Shown here piece by piece: positions 1 to 6,783 of a stretch of DNA of 15,245 nucleotides. Both the position numbers and the translations under genes were made by a program. Below the pieces are notes generated by a model. It ran no database searches, was not told the DNA's origin, and worked only from the letters and a program-made list of their open reading frames with translations. Positions within the stretch are counted from its first letter, which is position 1. Each line of letters begins with the position of its first letter. The stretch comes from Allobosea sp. (GTDB lineage: Bacteria; Pseudomonadota; Alphaproteobacteria; Rhizobiales; Beijerinckiaceae): the NCBI GenBank assembly GCA_021732895.1, contig JAKFWE010000116.1, positions 1-15,245 on the forward strand. Direction: 5' to 3'.

Positions 1-103
1 ACCCCCTGCTTCCTGAGGTCCTCCTCGATCAGCGTGATCGGCGCGAGGTCGGCCATCTCGCGCCGATCACGCTGATCGAGGAGGACCTCAGGAAGCAGGG
101 GGT
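1..103. repeat. 47-bp perfect inverted repeat at the left edge (fold-back)
   Basis: Bases 1-47 are the exact reverse complement of bases 57-103, separated by only 9 bases (gtcggccat). The right arm codes in frame for the ABC binding protein. The left arm is the same coding sequence in antisense and makes no sensible protein extension. A perfect 47-bp hairpin inside a conserved coding region, exactly at the sequence end, is what a fold-back chimera or contig-end misjoin produces. A biological inverted duplication cannot be excluded from sequence alone. Confidence 0.9.
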
Positions 104-905
104 CGAGATCAAGCTGGTCGAGTTCGCCCGCTATGCCGACGCCCGCACCGCCCTGCTCGCCGGCTCGCTCGACGTCGCCTCGGTCGGCCCGGCCGATCTC
201 GCGATCGCGCTCGCCAACGGCTCGACCAGCATGGTCGGCATCATGGGCGTCGGCTCCTCGCCGAAGTACGTCATCGCCGGCAAGGGCAAGACTTTCGATT
301 CCTGGAACGACATCAAGGGCAAGAAGATCGCGATCGCGCCGGGCTCGGCGGTCTGGTTCCAGTTCGCCGCGACCCTGATCGAGAAAGGCATTCCCTACAA
401 CTCCTTCAACGCGATCAACATCCAGGGCGGTGGAGCGAATTTCAACCAGGCGCTGGAGAAGGGCGAGGTCGATGCGATCGTGACCTGGGAGCCGTTCGAG
501 TCGATCCCGGTGATGAAGGGCTACGGCTACTTCGCCAGGAACCTCGACTACTCGACCTCGAAATCGGTCGGCGCGGAGCTCGGCATGCTCGCCGCGTCCA
601 AGGCGGCCGCGACGGGCAAACGCGAGGCGGTGCAGCGCGTCGTCTCCGCCTATGTGAAGAAGATGAAGGAGCTCGAAGCCTCGCCCACCGCGTTCGGGCA
701 GGCCATCGCCAAGCTCACAGGCCTCGACCCCGCCGTGACGGCCGAGATCGCCAAGGTGATCAAGCTCGGCCCCGTCATCACCCCGGCCCAGATCAAGGCG
801 CAGGCCAAGGCGTTCAACGAGCTCGGCGTGATCCCGAAGGACGTGTCCGGCGAGATCGAGCAGTACTGGGACGCGAGCTTCCTGGAGACGGCGGCGAAGA
901 GCTAG
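48..905 (+). CDS. ABC transporter substrate-binding protein, NitT/TauT (NMT1/SsuA-like) family, 5'-truncated
   Basis: This is the periplasmic binding protein of an ABC importer and delivers substrate to the permease and ATPase encoded next. About 285 residues are visible, against roughly 320-340 for the family, so the signal peptide and first strand are missing. The frame stays open back to base 3, but bases 1-47 are the fold-back and should not be translated. Family traits are the segment TALLAGSLDVASVGPADL (a small G-D-A/V motif that lines the pocket), SWNDIKGKKIAIAPGS at the domain-1/domain-2 hinge, and GEVDAIVTWEPF further on. All are typical of NMT1/SsuA-type receptors for nitrate, sulfonates, pyrimidine precursors and similar small molecules. 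The ligand cannot be named. The gene ends LETAAKS-stop at 905 and is followed by 211 bases with two C-rich hairpins before the permease. The ATG at 231 is internal, because homologous sequence continues upstream of it. Confidence 0.85.
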   Translation, partial: VGHLAPITLIEEDLRKQGVEIKLVEFARYADARTALLAGSLDVASVGPADLAIALANGSTSMVGIMGVGSSPKYVIAGKGKTFDSWNDIKGKKIAIAPGSAVWFQFAATLIEKGIPYNSFNAINIQGGGANFNQALEKGEVDAIVTWEPFESIPVMKGYGYFARNLDYSTSKSVGAELGMLAASKAAATGKREAVQRVVSAYVKKMKELEASPTAFGQAIAKLTGLDPAVTAEIAKVIKLGPVITPAQIKAQAKAFNELGVIPKDVSGEIEQYWDASFLETAAKS

Positions 906-925
906 CGCACGGGAAGCACCGCCCG

Positions 926-965
926 AGAACCCTCTCCCGGAGGGAGAGGGCAGGGTGAGGGGTCG
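926..965. repeat. C-rich palindromic intergenic element, copy 1
   Basis: CCCTCTCCC (930-938) pairs with GGGAGAGGG (942-950) around a 3-base loop, followed by cagggtgagggg. Copy 2, in opposite orientation, lies at 1040-1084. Elements of this kind (CCCTCTCC...GGAGAGGG next to CAGGGTGAGG) are dispersed in many alphaproteobacterial genomes, which is recalled knowledge. It sits 24 bases after the stop of the binding-protein gene and could attenuate transcription or protect the 3' end of that mRNA. This role is inference. Confidence 0.7.
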
Positions 966-1039
966 GCCCTTCGACACTGCTGCCGGGCCCTAACCGCCGC
1001 TCCGTTAGCCGACAGGCGCCTTGCTGGTCTAGCGTCCTT

Positions 1040-1084
1040 CACCTCACCCCTGCCCCTCTCCTTACAGGAGAGGGGTTCCCCGCG
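1040..1084. repeat. C-rich palindromic intergenic element, copy 2 (inverted)
   Basis: CCCCTCTCCT (1053-1062) pairs perfectly with AGGAGAGGGG (1066-1075) around the loop tac. It is preceded by cacctcacccctg, the reverse complement of the tail of copy 1. The two copies are therefore head-to-head, about 75 bases apart, and could also pair with each other to make a larger hairpin between the binding-protein and permease genes. Confidence 0.7.
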
Positions 1085-1116
1085 CCCTTTCCGGCAAGCG
1101 TAGAGACTGGCAAAGA

Positions 1117-1995
1117 ATGACCGTCACCACGGCCGAAACCAGATCCTCCACCGCCGCCGCGGCCCCAGCCGGCGACGCCGCGCGGCTGATCTCCGCGCGC
1201 CTGCGCCGCGCCGGTGCGGCGATCCTGCTGCCGCTGACCGCGCTCATCCTCTGGCAGCTCGCCGGCAAGGACGGCTCCATCGCGGGCGGGGCGCTGCCGA
1301 CGCCGGACCGCGTCTGGGCGGCGTGGAAGATCTGGGCCTTCGGCACGCCGACGGGTCTCAGCCTGTCGCCCTATGTCGGAAGCTGGGCGGAAAGCGTGCT
1401 GTTCTCGGCCCAGCGCGTCGCCAAGGGCTTCGCGCTGGCGATCGTCGTCGGCGTGCCGCTGGGCATCCTGATCGGCTGGTCGAGGCTGGCGCAGGCCATG
1501 GTCGATCCGACGATCCAGTGGCTCAGGCCCGTGCCGATCACGGCCTGGCTGCCGATCTCGATCGCGATCTTCGGCATCGCCGATTTCGGCGCGGTGTTCC
1601 TGATCACCATCGGCGCGTTCTACCCGATCGTGATCAACACCACCCAAGGCGCGCGCGACGTCGAGAAGAACTGGATCAGGGCCGCGCAGATGATGGGCGC
1701 GGGCAAGCTCGACATCCTGAGGCGCATCGTGCTGCCGGCTGCGCTCCCCTCGATCTTCACCGGGCTTCGCATCGGGCTCGGCATCGGCTGGACGGCGGTG
1801 ATCGTCTCCGAGATGGTCGCGGTGAAGTCCGGCCTCGGCTATGTGCTGTGGGACGCCTATTATGTCGGGCGGATGGACATCGTCATCGCCGACATGGTCT
1901 CGATCGGTCTCGTCGGCTTCCTGTCGGACTGGCTGATCGTCCGGCTGGAGATGTGGGTGTTGAAATGGCGCCGGCTCCAGAGCTTCAACTCATGA
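1117..1995 (+). CDS. ABC transporter permease, NitT/TauT (SsuC/TauC-like) family
   Basis: This inner-membrane subunit of the importer forms the channel as a homodimer. The 292 residues begin with a polar, Ala-rich cytoplasmic tail of about 30 residues, then a first helix (AAILLPLTALILWQLAG). Five further hydrophobic segments between about residues 95 and 285 make the BPD_transp_1 domain. The EAA coupling loop that docks on the ATPase is clear at about residues 190-213 (RAAQMMGAGKLDILRRIVLP, with the conserved Gly and the A-LP ending). Other family marks are WLRPVPITAWLPI and the SGLGYVLWDAYYVGRMD stretch. Length and order are normal for SsuC/TauC-like permeases. The ATG at 1117 is preceded by a weak, A-rich Shine-Dalgarno (ggcaaaga). 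The ATPase gene follows after 112 bases occupied by a dispersed repeat. Family assignment is firm and the substrate is unknown. Confidence 0.92.
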   Translation: MTVTTAETRSSTAAAAPAGDAARLISARLRRAGAAILLPLTALILWQLAGKDGSIAGGALPTPDRVWAAWKIWAFGTPTGLSLSPYVGSWAESVLFSAQRVAKGFALAIVVGVPLGILIGWSRLAQAMVDPTIQWLRPVPITAWLPISIAIFGIADFGAVFLITIGAFYPIVINTTQGARDVEKNWIRAAQMMGAGKLDILRRIVLPAALPSIFTGLRIGLGIGWTAVIVSEMVAVKSGLGYVLWDAYYVGRMDIVIADMVSIGLVGFLSDWLIVRLEMWVLKWRRLQSFNS

Positions 1996-2006
1996 CGGAC
2001 GCCGCA

Positions 2007-2099
2007 CCGTCATTGCGAGGAGGCGAAGCCGACGCGGCAATCGAGGGGCGGCCGGTCTCGACATGCGCCTGGATTGCTTCGCTGCGCTCGCAATGACGG
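2007..2099. repeat. Dispersed palindromic repeat (GTCATTGCGAG / CTCGCAATGAC type)
   Basis: CCGTCATTGCGAG (2007-2019) is the reverse complement of CTCGCAATGACGG (2087-2099). Inside the outer arms, GCGAAGC and GCAATC on the left correspond to GGATTGCTTCGC (2070-2081) on the right, so most of the 93 bases can fold into one long imperfect hairpin. Copies of this element are common in Bradyrhizobium/Bosea-type genomes and often get mis-annotated as peptide ends such as LDCFAALAMT, which is recalled knowledge. It fills the gap between permease and ATPase, within the presumed operon transcript, and would form a strong mRNA stem there. Confidence 0.85.
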
Positions 2100-2107
2100 G
2101 GGAATCG

Positions 2108-2866
2108 ATGGGCACGATCACCTTCAACGCAGTCTCGAAGACCTATGGCGGGCCTGGCGGCGTGCGCGCGCTGGACAATGTCGACTTCACCATCGGAGAG
2201 GGCGAGTTCGTCGCGTTGCTCGGGCCGTCCGGCTGCGGCAAGTCGACCCTGCTCAACCTGCTCGCCGGCTTCGAGCCGCTGAGCGAGGGCGTGCTCACCT
2301 TCGACGGCCGCACGATCAGCAAGCCGGGGCCGGATCGCGGCGTGGTTTTCCAGGAGGCGGCGCTGCTGCCCTGGCTCAGCGTCTGGGAAAACGTCGTGTT
2401 CGGGCCCAAGGTGCAGGGCGTGGCCAGGGCGGTCTACGAGACCAAGGCGCGCGAGATCCTCAATATCGTCGGGCTGGGCAGGTTCCACGAGGCCCTGCCG
2501 GTGCAGCTCTCGGGCGGCATGCGCCAGCGCGTCGGCATCGCCCGCGTGCTGGTGATGGAGCCGAGGGCGCTGCTGATGGACGAGCCTTTCGGCGCACTCG
2601 ACGCGCAGACGCGGCTGTCGATGCAGCAATTGCTGCTGGAGGTCTGGCAGCGGCTGAAGACCACCGTGCTGTTCGTCACCCACGACATCGACGAGGCGAT
2701 CCTGCTCGCCGACCGGGTCTGCGTGATGACGGCGCGGCCGGGCCGGATCACCCGCGACATCCCGATCGCACTGCCGAGGCCACGCTCGCTCGACGACCTC
2801 ACCACCGCCGACTTCACCCGCTTCAAGGCCATGATCATGGCGCAGATGCGCGGCGTCGCGCACTGA
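2108..2866 (+). CDS. ABC transporter ATP-binding protein, NitT/TauT (SsuB/TauB-like) family
   Basis: This is the cytoplasmic ATPase that powers the importer, 252 residues. All nucleotide-binding motifs are intact: Walker A GPSGCGKST (residues 39-47), Q-loop VVFQEAALLPW, signature LSGGMRQRVGIAR, Walker B LLMDEPFGALD with the D-loop, and the switch histidine in VLFVTHDIDEA. The C-terminal part, with PRPRSLDDL, is typical of SsuB/TauB proteins. The ATG at 2108 (MGTITFNAVSKTYGG) is chosen because homology starts here. The in-frame ATG at 2063 would add 15 residues encoded entirely by the repeat arm. The start is preceded by gacgggggaatcg, which offers a GGGG-type ribosome binding site. The deacetylase-like gene starts 9 bases after the stop. 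Confidence 0.93.
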   Translation: MGTITFNAVSKTYGGPGGVRALDNVDFTIGEGEFVALLGPSGCGKSTLLNLLAGFEPLSEGVLTFDGRTISKPGPDRGVVFQEAALLPWLSVWENVVFGPKVQGVARAVYETKAREILNIVGLGRFHEALPVQLSGGMRQRVGIARVLVMEPRALLMDEPFGALDAQTRLSMQQLLLEVWQRLKTTVLFVTHDIDEAILLADRVCVMTARPGRITRDIPIALPRPRSLDDLTTADFTRFKAMIMAQMRGVAH

Positions 2867-2875
2867 GGACGGACG

Positions 2876-3754
2876 ATGGCCAATCCCCGCATCCCCTACA
2901 GGCTTTCCTCGCAGCGCAAACCACTGCCGCCGCTGAACGGCGCGCGCATCCTCGTCCATCTCGTCGTCAATGTGGAGCATTGGCAGTTCGACCAGCCGAT
3001 GCCGCGCACCATCATCACCCCGCCGCACGGACGCGAAACCGTGCCCGACGTGCCGAATTTCTCCTGGGCCGATTACGGCATGCGGGCCGGGCTGCCGCGC
3101 ATCCTGAAGCTGTTCTCGGAGCGCGGGCTGCCGGCCTCGACCAGTTTCAACGCCGGCGTGATCGACGCCTATCCGCAGGCCGCCGAGGCGATGCTGAAGG
3201 CGGGCTGGGAGTTCATCGGCCACGGCATGCACCAGAAGGCGATGAACCACATCGAGGGCGGCGAGGAGGCCCTGATCCATGGTGCGCTCGACAAGATCGC
3301 GCGCTTCACCGGCTCGCGGCCGCGCGGCTGGCTTTCGCCCGGCCTGCGCGAGACGCTGGAGACGCCCGACCTGCTCAGGAAGAGCGGCGTCGACTATGTC
3401 TGCGACTGGTGCGTCGATGACCTGCCGAGCTGGATCGCCACGCCGCACGGGCCGCTGCTGGCGATGCCCTACAACCTAGAGATCAACGACTCGATCATCT
3501 ATGCGGTCGAGAAGCACGCCACCGGCGAGATGGCCAAGCGGCTGGCGCATACGCTGCGGCTGTTCGAGGAGGAAGCGACCGAGAACCCGCGCGTGCTCGC
3601 CATCGGCCTGCATCCGCATCTGATCTCCGTGCCGCACCGCTTCCACGAGCTCGTCCAGATGGTCGAGATGCTGCAGGCGTCGAGCGAAGTCGTTTTCGTG
3701 ACCGGCAGCGAGATCTGCGACTGGTACACGGCCGCCGAACCTCTGAGGACATGA
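2876..3754 (+). CDS. Polysaccharide deacetylase-fold hydrolase, PuuE-like
   Basis: A 292-residue carbohydrate-esterase-4 (NodB-fold) protein of the subgroup that includes PuuE-type allantoinases. It probably hydrolyses a C-N or ester bond in a small molecule rather than in a polymer. Visible marks are LVHLVVNVEHW (residues 27-37, replacing the usual TFDDG strand), GLPASTSFNAGVIDAYP (85-100), WEFIGHGMHQKAMNH with candidate metal-site histidines (111-125), GWLSPGLRET (151-160), and LHPHL (245-249) late in the barrel. There is no signal peptide or membrane segment, so it is likely cytoplasmic. It lies 9 bases after the ATPase stop, with TGAGGAC at 2864-2870 as ribosome binding site, and 1 base before the SDR gene. 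Co-transcription suggests it acts on the imported compound (inference). Fold is confident and substrate unknown. Confidence 0.82.
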   Translation: MANPRIPYRLSSQRKPLPPLNGARILVHLVVNVEHWQFDQPMPRTIITPPHGRETVPDVPNFSWADYGMRAGLPRILKLFSERGLPASTSFNAGVIDAYPQAAEAMLKAGWEFIGHGMHQKAMNHIEGGEEALIHGALDKIARFTGSRPRGWLSPGLRETLETPDLLRKSGVDYVCDWCVDDLPSWIATPHGPLLAMPYNLEINDSIIYAVEKHATGEMAKRLAHTLRLFEEEATENPRVLAIGLHPHLISVPHRFHELVQMVEMLQASSEVVFVTGSEICDWYTAAEPLRT

Positions 3755-3755
3755 G

Positions 3756-4523
3756 ATGGACCTGAAACTGACCGGCCGCCGCGTCCTGATCACCGGCGGC
3801 TCCAAGGGCATCGGCGAGGCCTGCGCCCGCGTCTTCCTCGCCGAGGGCTGCTCGGTCGTGCTCGTCGCGCGCGATGGCGCGCGGCTGGCGGCGACGGCAT
3901 CCGCACTGGGCGAGGCCAACCGTGTCGCGACCTGCGCGGCGGACCTCTCGCAGGGGGCCGAGCGCGAGCGGGTGGCGGCGGCCTATCCGGATATCGACAT
4001 CCTCGTGAACAACGCCGGCGCGATCCCCGGCGGCGGCCTGCTCGAACTGACGATGGAAACCTGGGAGGCCGCCTGGGCGCTCAAGGTGATGGGCTACATC
4101 CACCTCACGAAACTCTATCTGGCGCTGATGAAGGAGCGGCGGGCGGGCGTCATCGTCAACATCATCGGCGGGGCCGGCCGCAGCCCGCGCTACGACTATG
4201 TCTGCGGCGGCACGGGCAATGCGGCGCTGATGGCGTTCACGGGCGCGGTGGGCGGCAAATCCGTGGATTGGGGCGTGCGCGTCTTCGGCGTCAATCCGGC
4301 GCAGACCCGCACCGACCGCATCATCTCGCTCAGCAAGAAGCGCGCGGCGACCTCGCTCGGCGACGAGGCGCGCTGGGAGGAGATGCTGACCAACCTGCCG
4401 CTCGACCGGCTGATCGAGCCCGACGAGATCGCCAACGCGGCGGCCTTCCTCGCCTCGCCGGCCTGTGGCTATGTCAGCGGGACCGTGCTGGATGTCGATG
4501 GCGGGGGGGCGTTTCGGCGATAG
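3756..4523 (+). CDS. SDR family protein with a non-canonical active site
   Basis: A 255-residue short-chain dehydrogenase/reductase with a complete Rossmann nucleotide site: TGGSKGIG (residues 13-20), the acidic AADL, and NNAG (85-88). The C-terminal VDGGGAF and the EPDEIANAAAFLAS helix also fit the classical SDR fold. The catalytic region does not. The serine expected in the NxSS strand is glycine (NIIGGAG, 135-141). The YxxxK pair is replaced by YDYVCGGTGNAALMAFT (146-162), where Asn155 takes the place of lysine and no tyrosine sits four residues before it. Similar GNAALMAFT-type SDRs are known, but their reaction is not well defined. It is probably NAD(P)-binding, and catalysis, if any, must use other residues. 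Last gene of the + strand block, starting 1 base after the preceding stop (tgagatg). Confidence 0.85.
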   Translation: MDLKLTGRRVLITGGSKGIGEACARVFLAEGCSVVLVARDGARLAATASALGEANRVATCAADLSQGAERERVAAAYPDIDILVNNAGAIPGGGLLELTMETWEAAWALKVMGYIHLTKLYLALMKERRAGVIVNIIGGAGRSPRYDYVCGGTGNAALMAFTGAVGGKSVDWGVRVFGVNPAQTRTDRIISLSKKRAATSLGDEARWEEMLTNLPLDRLIEPDEIANAAAFLASPACGYVSGTVLDVDGGGAFRR

Positions 4524-4741
4524 CCCGGTCAAGCCGGATCGTCGGCAGGGCCTTCTCGGCCGATCTCAAGACCCGTGTCGTGCCAGACACGCTGAGTTGG
4601 CGCTCACCCCGCGCATGCTTTCGCTCGCACAGCGGGGCCACAATGGCTGTCTTCCACCTCCTCCAAAGCGTCCACGACCCGTCACGCCCCCGCTCGGCGC
4701 TCGGCCAACCTCGCGCTGATCGAATACGAGACGTCCGCAGC
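4524..4741. other. Convergent intergenic region, no gene seen
   Basis: These 218 bases separate the end of the ABC/SDR block (+) from the end of the aromatic catabolic operon (-). A small hairpin, CGTGTC (4574-4579) with GACACG (4586-4591), is present but has no T-run, so I do not call it a terminator. No coding frame here shows recognisable protein features. Confidence 0.6.
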
Positions 4742-5698
4742 TCATGCCGGGCGACCCGCATCAAGTGGTGGCGCTCCCGGCTTGCTCGCTATCGGGGCCA
4801 GCACGAGGTCGAACTCGACCTCCCAGAAGAAGCCGGCGCCCTCGAACCCGGCTTCGCGCGCGCGATCCGCGTCATCGAAGCGGCGGAACGCGCCGATCAG
4901 GCTGTCCTTGACGCCGAACACCGGGTCGTCCCGGAGATAGGGGCAGTTGGGCTCGAAGATATGCGTGACGACGGTCTCGAACCCAGGCGACGAGACGATC
5001 ACATGGATGTGCGCGGCGCGGTTCGGATGGCGGCCGAGCGCGGCGAGAAGCTGTCCGACGGGCCCGTCATGCGGAACCGGATAGTAGCGCGGCAGCACCG
5101 ACCTGAAGTGGAAAGCGCCTTCCTCATCGGTCGCAAACCGGCCGCGCATGTTCATCTCGGGCTGCAGGCCCTGCTGCTGCACGTCGTAGAAACCGTCGTC
5201 ATTGGTCTGCCAGACATCGAGGGTCGCCCCGGCGATCCCGCGGCCGTCGAGGTCGCGGACATGGCCGCGCACGAGCAGCGGCTCGCCCTTGCCGTCGCGG
5301 CAGATGGTTTCGCCAAGCGGGAGCAGCGGCGGGTTCTCGACGTAGAATGGTCCGAGAATCGTGTTTTCCGTGGCGCCTGACGGTCGCCGGCTGTTGATCG
5401 CGTCGACCAGCATCGAGACGCCGAGAACGTCGGACAGCAGGATAAACTCCTGCCGCCAGTCGCTGCACATCCTCCCGACATCGGTGAGGAAGCGGATGCC
5501 GGCGAGCCATTCGTCGTGGGTCGGCTCGACTTCCTTGACGAAGGCGTGGAGATGCCGCGTCAGCGCCCGCGCCACCTCCGCGAGACGAGGATCGGCGATG
5601 GCCGCGTCGATCCGGGCGTTGACGACCTCGGCCGACCGTTCTTCGCTGAACCAGGCGAGATCGGCCGCGACGGCGGATCGTTCTGTGCGAGGGCTCAT
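4742..5698 (-). CDS. graB: Hydroxyquinol 1,2-dioxygenase (intradiol ring cleavage)
   Basis: A non-heme Fe(III) intradiol dioxygenase, 318 residues, predicted to cleave hydroxyquinol (1,2,4-trihydroxybenzene) to maleylacetate in the cytoplasm. The N-terminal dimerisation domain (about residues 20-105) is followed by the catalytic beta-sandwich. TENTILGPFYVENPP (110-124) is the usual linker motif. The four iron ligands can be placed by alignment to catechol 1,2-dioxygenase: Tyr171 (DVWQTNDDGFY), Tyr206 (RYYPVPHDGPVG), His230 and His232 (NRAAHIHV). Choice of hydroxyquinol over catechol rests mainly on the neighbouring maleylacetate reductase and on gamma-resorcylate decarboxylase at the operon start. 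The start ATG overlaps the reductase stop (ATGA, 5695-5698), so the two are translationally coupled. Last gene of the operon. The symbol follows the Rhizobium gra nomenclature as I recall it, and tsdC is the Rhodococcus equivalent. Confidence 0.9.
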   Translation of the reverse strand: MSPRTERSAVAADLAWFSEERSAEVVNARIDAAIADPRLAEVARALTRHLHAFVKEVEPTHDEWLAGIRFLTDVGRMCSDWRQEFILLSDVLGVSMLVDAINSRRPSGATENTILGPFYVENPPLLPLGETICRDGKGEPLLVRGHVRDLDGRGIAGATLDVWQTNDDGFYDVQQQGLQPEMNMRGRFATDEEGAFHFRSVLPRYYPVPHDGPVGQLLAALGRHPNRAAHIHVIVSSPGFETVVTHIFEPNCPYLRDDPVFGVKDSLIGAFRRFDDADRAREAGFEGAGFFWEVEFDLVLAPIASKPGAPPLDAGRPA

Positions 5699-6783
5699 CG
5701 GCGGGCTCCTTTCTGGCCGGGGTCGCCCCCCGGCGCGGCGCCGGCCCAGGCGGCGGCGATCAGCGCGCGCAGTCCAGCGGCCGTCAGCGGGCGCGGGTTT
5801 CCGTAGGGGTTGGCGAGAGCGAGTTCGACGGCGCGCTCGAGGCCGGCTTCCGGCATGCCGAGTTCGCGCAGGGAGGTCGGCGCGCCGACGCGGCGGGCGA
5901 GCGCCGCCAGCCCGGCCGCCGCATCTTCCGCGCCGAGCGCGCCGGCGACAGCCGCCATCGCATCGGGAGCGGCCGCGGCGTTGTAGGCGACGGCGTGAGG
6001 CAGGACGACGGCGTGGGTCTCGGCGTGCGGCAGGTCGAACGCGCCGCCGAGCGTGTGGCAGAGCTTGTGATGCAGCGCCATCCCGACCGAGCCGAGGCAG
6101 ATTCCGGCGAGCCAGGCGCCGTAGAGCGCGTCGGCGCGCATCGCGCGGTCCGACGGTCGCTCGACGATGACCGGCAGGGCCCCAGCGAGCGCACGGATCG
6201 CCTCCGCCGCCATGAGATCGACGATCGGGTTGCGGTCTTCGGCATAAAGCGCCTCGACCGCGTGAGCCATGGCGTTCAGCCCGGAGACCGCCGAGAGCGC
6301 GGGCGGCAGCCCGAGAGTCAGAGCGACGTCGTATATCACCGTCCGGGGCAGAACGGCGAGGTTGCGGAGCGTCGTCTTCACCCCGCCCTCGGTCTCGCCC
6401 AGGATCGGCGTCATCTCCGAGCCGGCATAGGTCGTCGGAACGACGATCTGCGGCAGGCCCGTCCGCAGTGCGATCGCCTTGCCGAGCCCGGTGGTCGATC
6501 CGCCGCCGATCGCCACGACGCCGTCGGCGCCCGCCGCGGCGACCGCGGCGAGGGCGCGTTCGGTCACGGCGACCGGCGTGTGCATCGTCGCTTCAGTGAA
6601 GACGCCCGCGGCGCGATCGCGAAGGGCGCGGGCGATCTCGGCGACCGAGCCGCCCTGTTGCGGCGTGGAGAGCAGCAGCACGCGCCTCAGCCCGAGCCGC
6701 CCGATCTCCTCGCCGAGCCGGGCGAGCGACCCCTCGCCGAACAGCACGCGCGCTGGAAGTCCGTTGTAGACGAAGCCTCTCAT
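5695..6783 (-). CDS. graC: Maleylacetate reductase
   Basis: NAD(P)H-dependent reduction of maleylacetate to 3-oxoadipate, the step after hydroxyquinol ring cleavage. The 362-residue protein belongs to the iron-containing alcohol dehydrogenase superfamily. Visible: N-terminal FVYNGLPARVLFGEGSL, the nucleotide-binding VVAIGGGSTTGLGKA (about 89-103), PTTYAGSEMTPILGETEGGVKT (about 116-137, a maleylacetate-reductase hallmark), and the active-site helix GMALHHKLCHTLGGAFDLPHAETHAVVLPHAVAYN, in which the histidine pattern is that of this subfamily and not of classical Fe-ADHs. Both ends overlap neighbours by ATGA: with the DoxX gene at 6780-6783 and with the dioxygenase at 5695-5698. The C-terminal 20 residues are low-complexity Ala/Gly. 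Confidence 0.93.
   Translation of the reverse strand: MRGFVYNGLPARVLFGEGSLARLGEEIGRLGLRRVLLLSTPQQGGSVAEIARALRDRAAGVFTEATMHTPVAVTERALAAVAAAGADGVVAIGGGSTTGLGKAIALRTGLPQIVVPTTYAGSEMTPILGETEGGVKTTLRNLAVLPRTVIYDVALTLGLPPALSAVSGLNAMAHAVEALYAEDRNPIVDLMAAEAIRALAGALPVIVERPSDRAMRADALYGAWLAGICLGSVGMALHHKLCHTLGGAFDLPHAETHAVVLPHAVAYNAAAAPDAMAAVAGALGAEDAAAGLAALARRVGAPTSLRELGMPEAGLERAVELALANPYGNPRPLTAAGLRALIAAAWAGAAPGGDPGQKGARR

Noticed and set aside
1985..3448. 487-codon open frame on the - strand opposite the ABC ATPase and hydrolase genes
   Set aside because: The composition (Arg, His, Gln, Asp rich) and lack of motifs mark it as antisense shadow. The + strand genes have intact catalytic motifs.
4574..4591. 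Hairpin CGTGTC...GACACG as a terminator for the + strand block
   Set aside because: The stem is only 6 bp and there is no T-run on either strand.
4742..5698. Catechol 1,2-dioxygenase as the primary call
   Set aside because: The iron ligands are shared by both types, but maleylacetate reductase next door and the resorcinol-producing decarboxylase point to hydroxyquinol as substrate.
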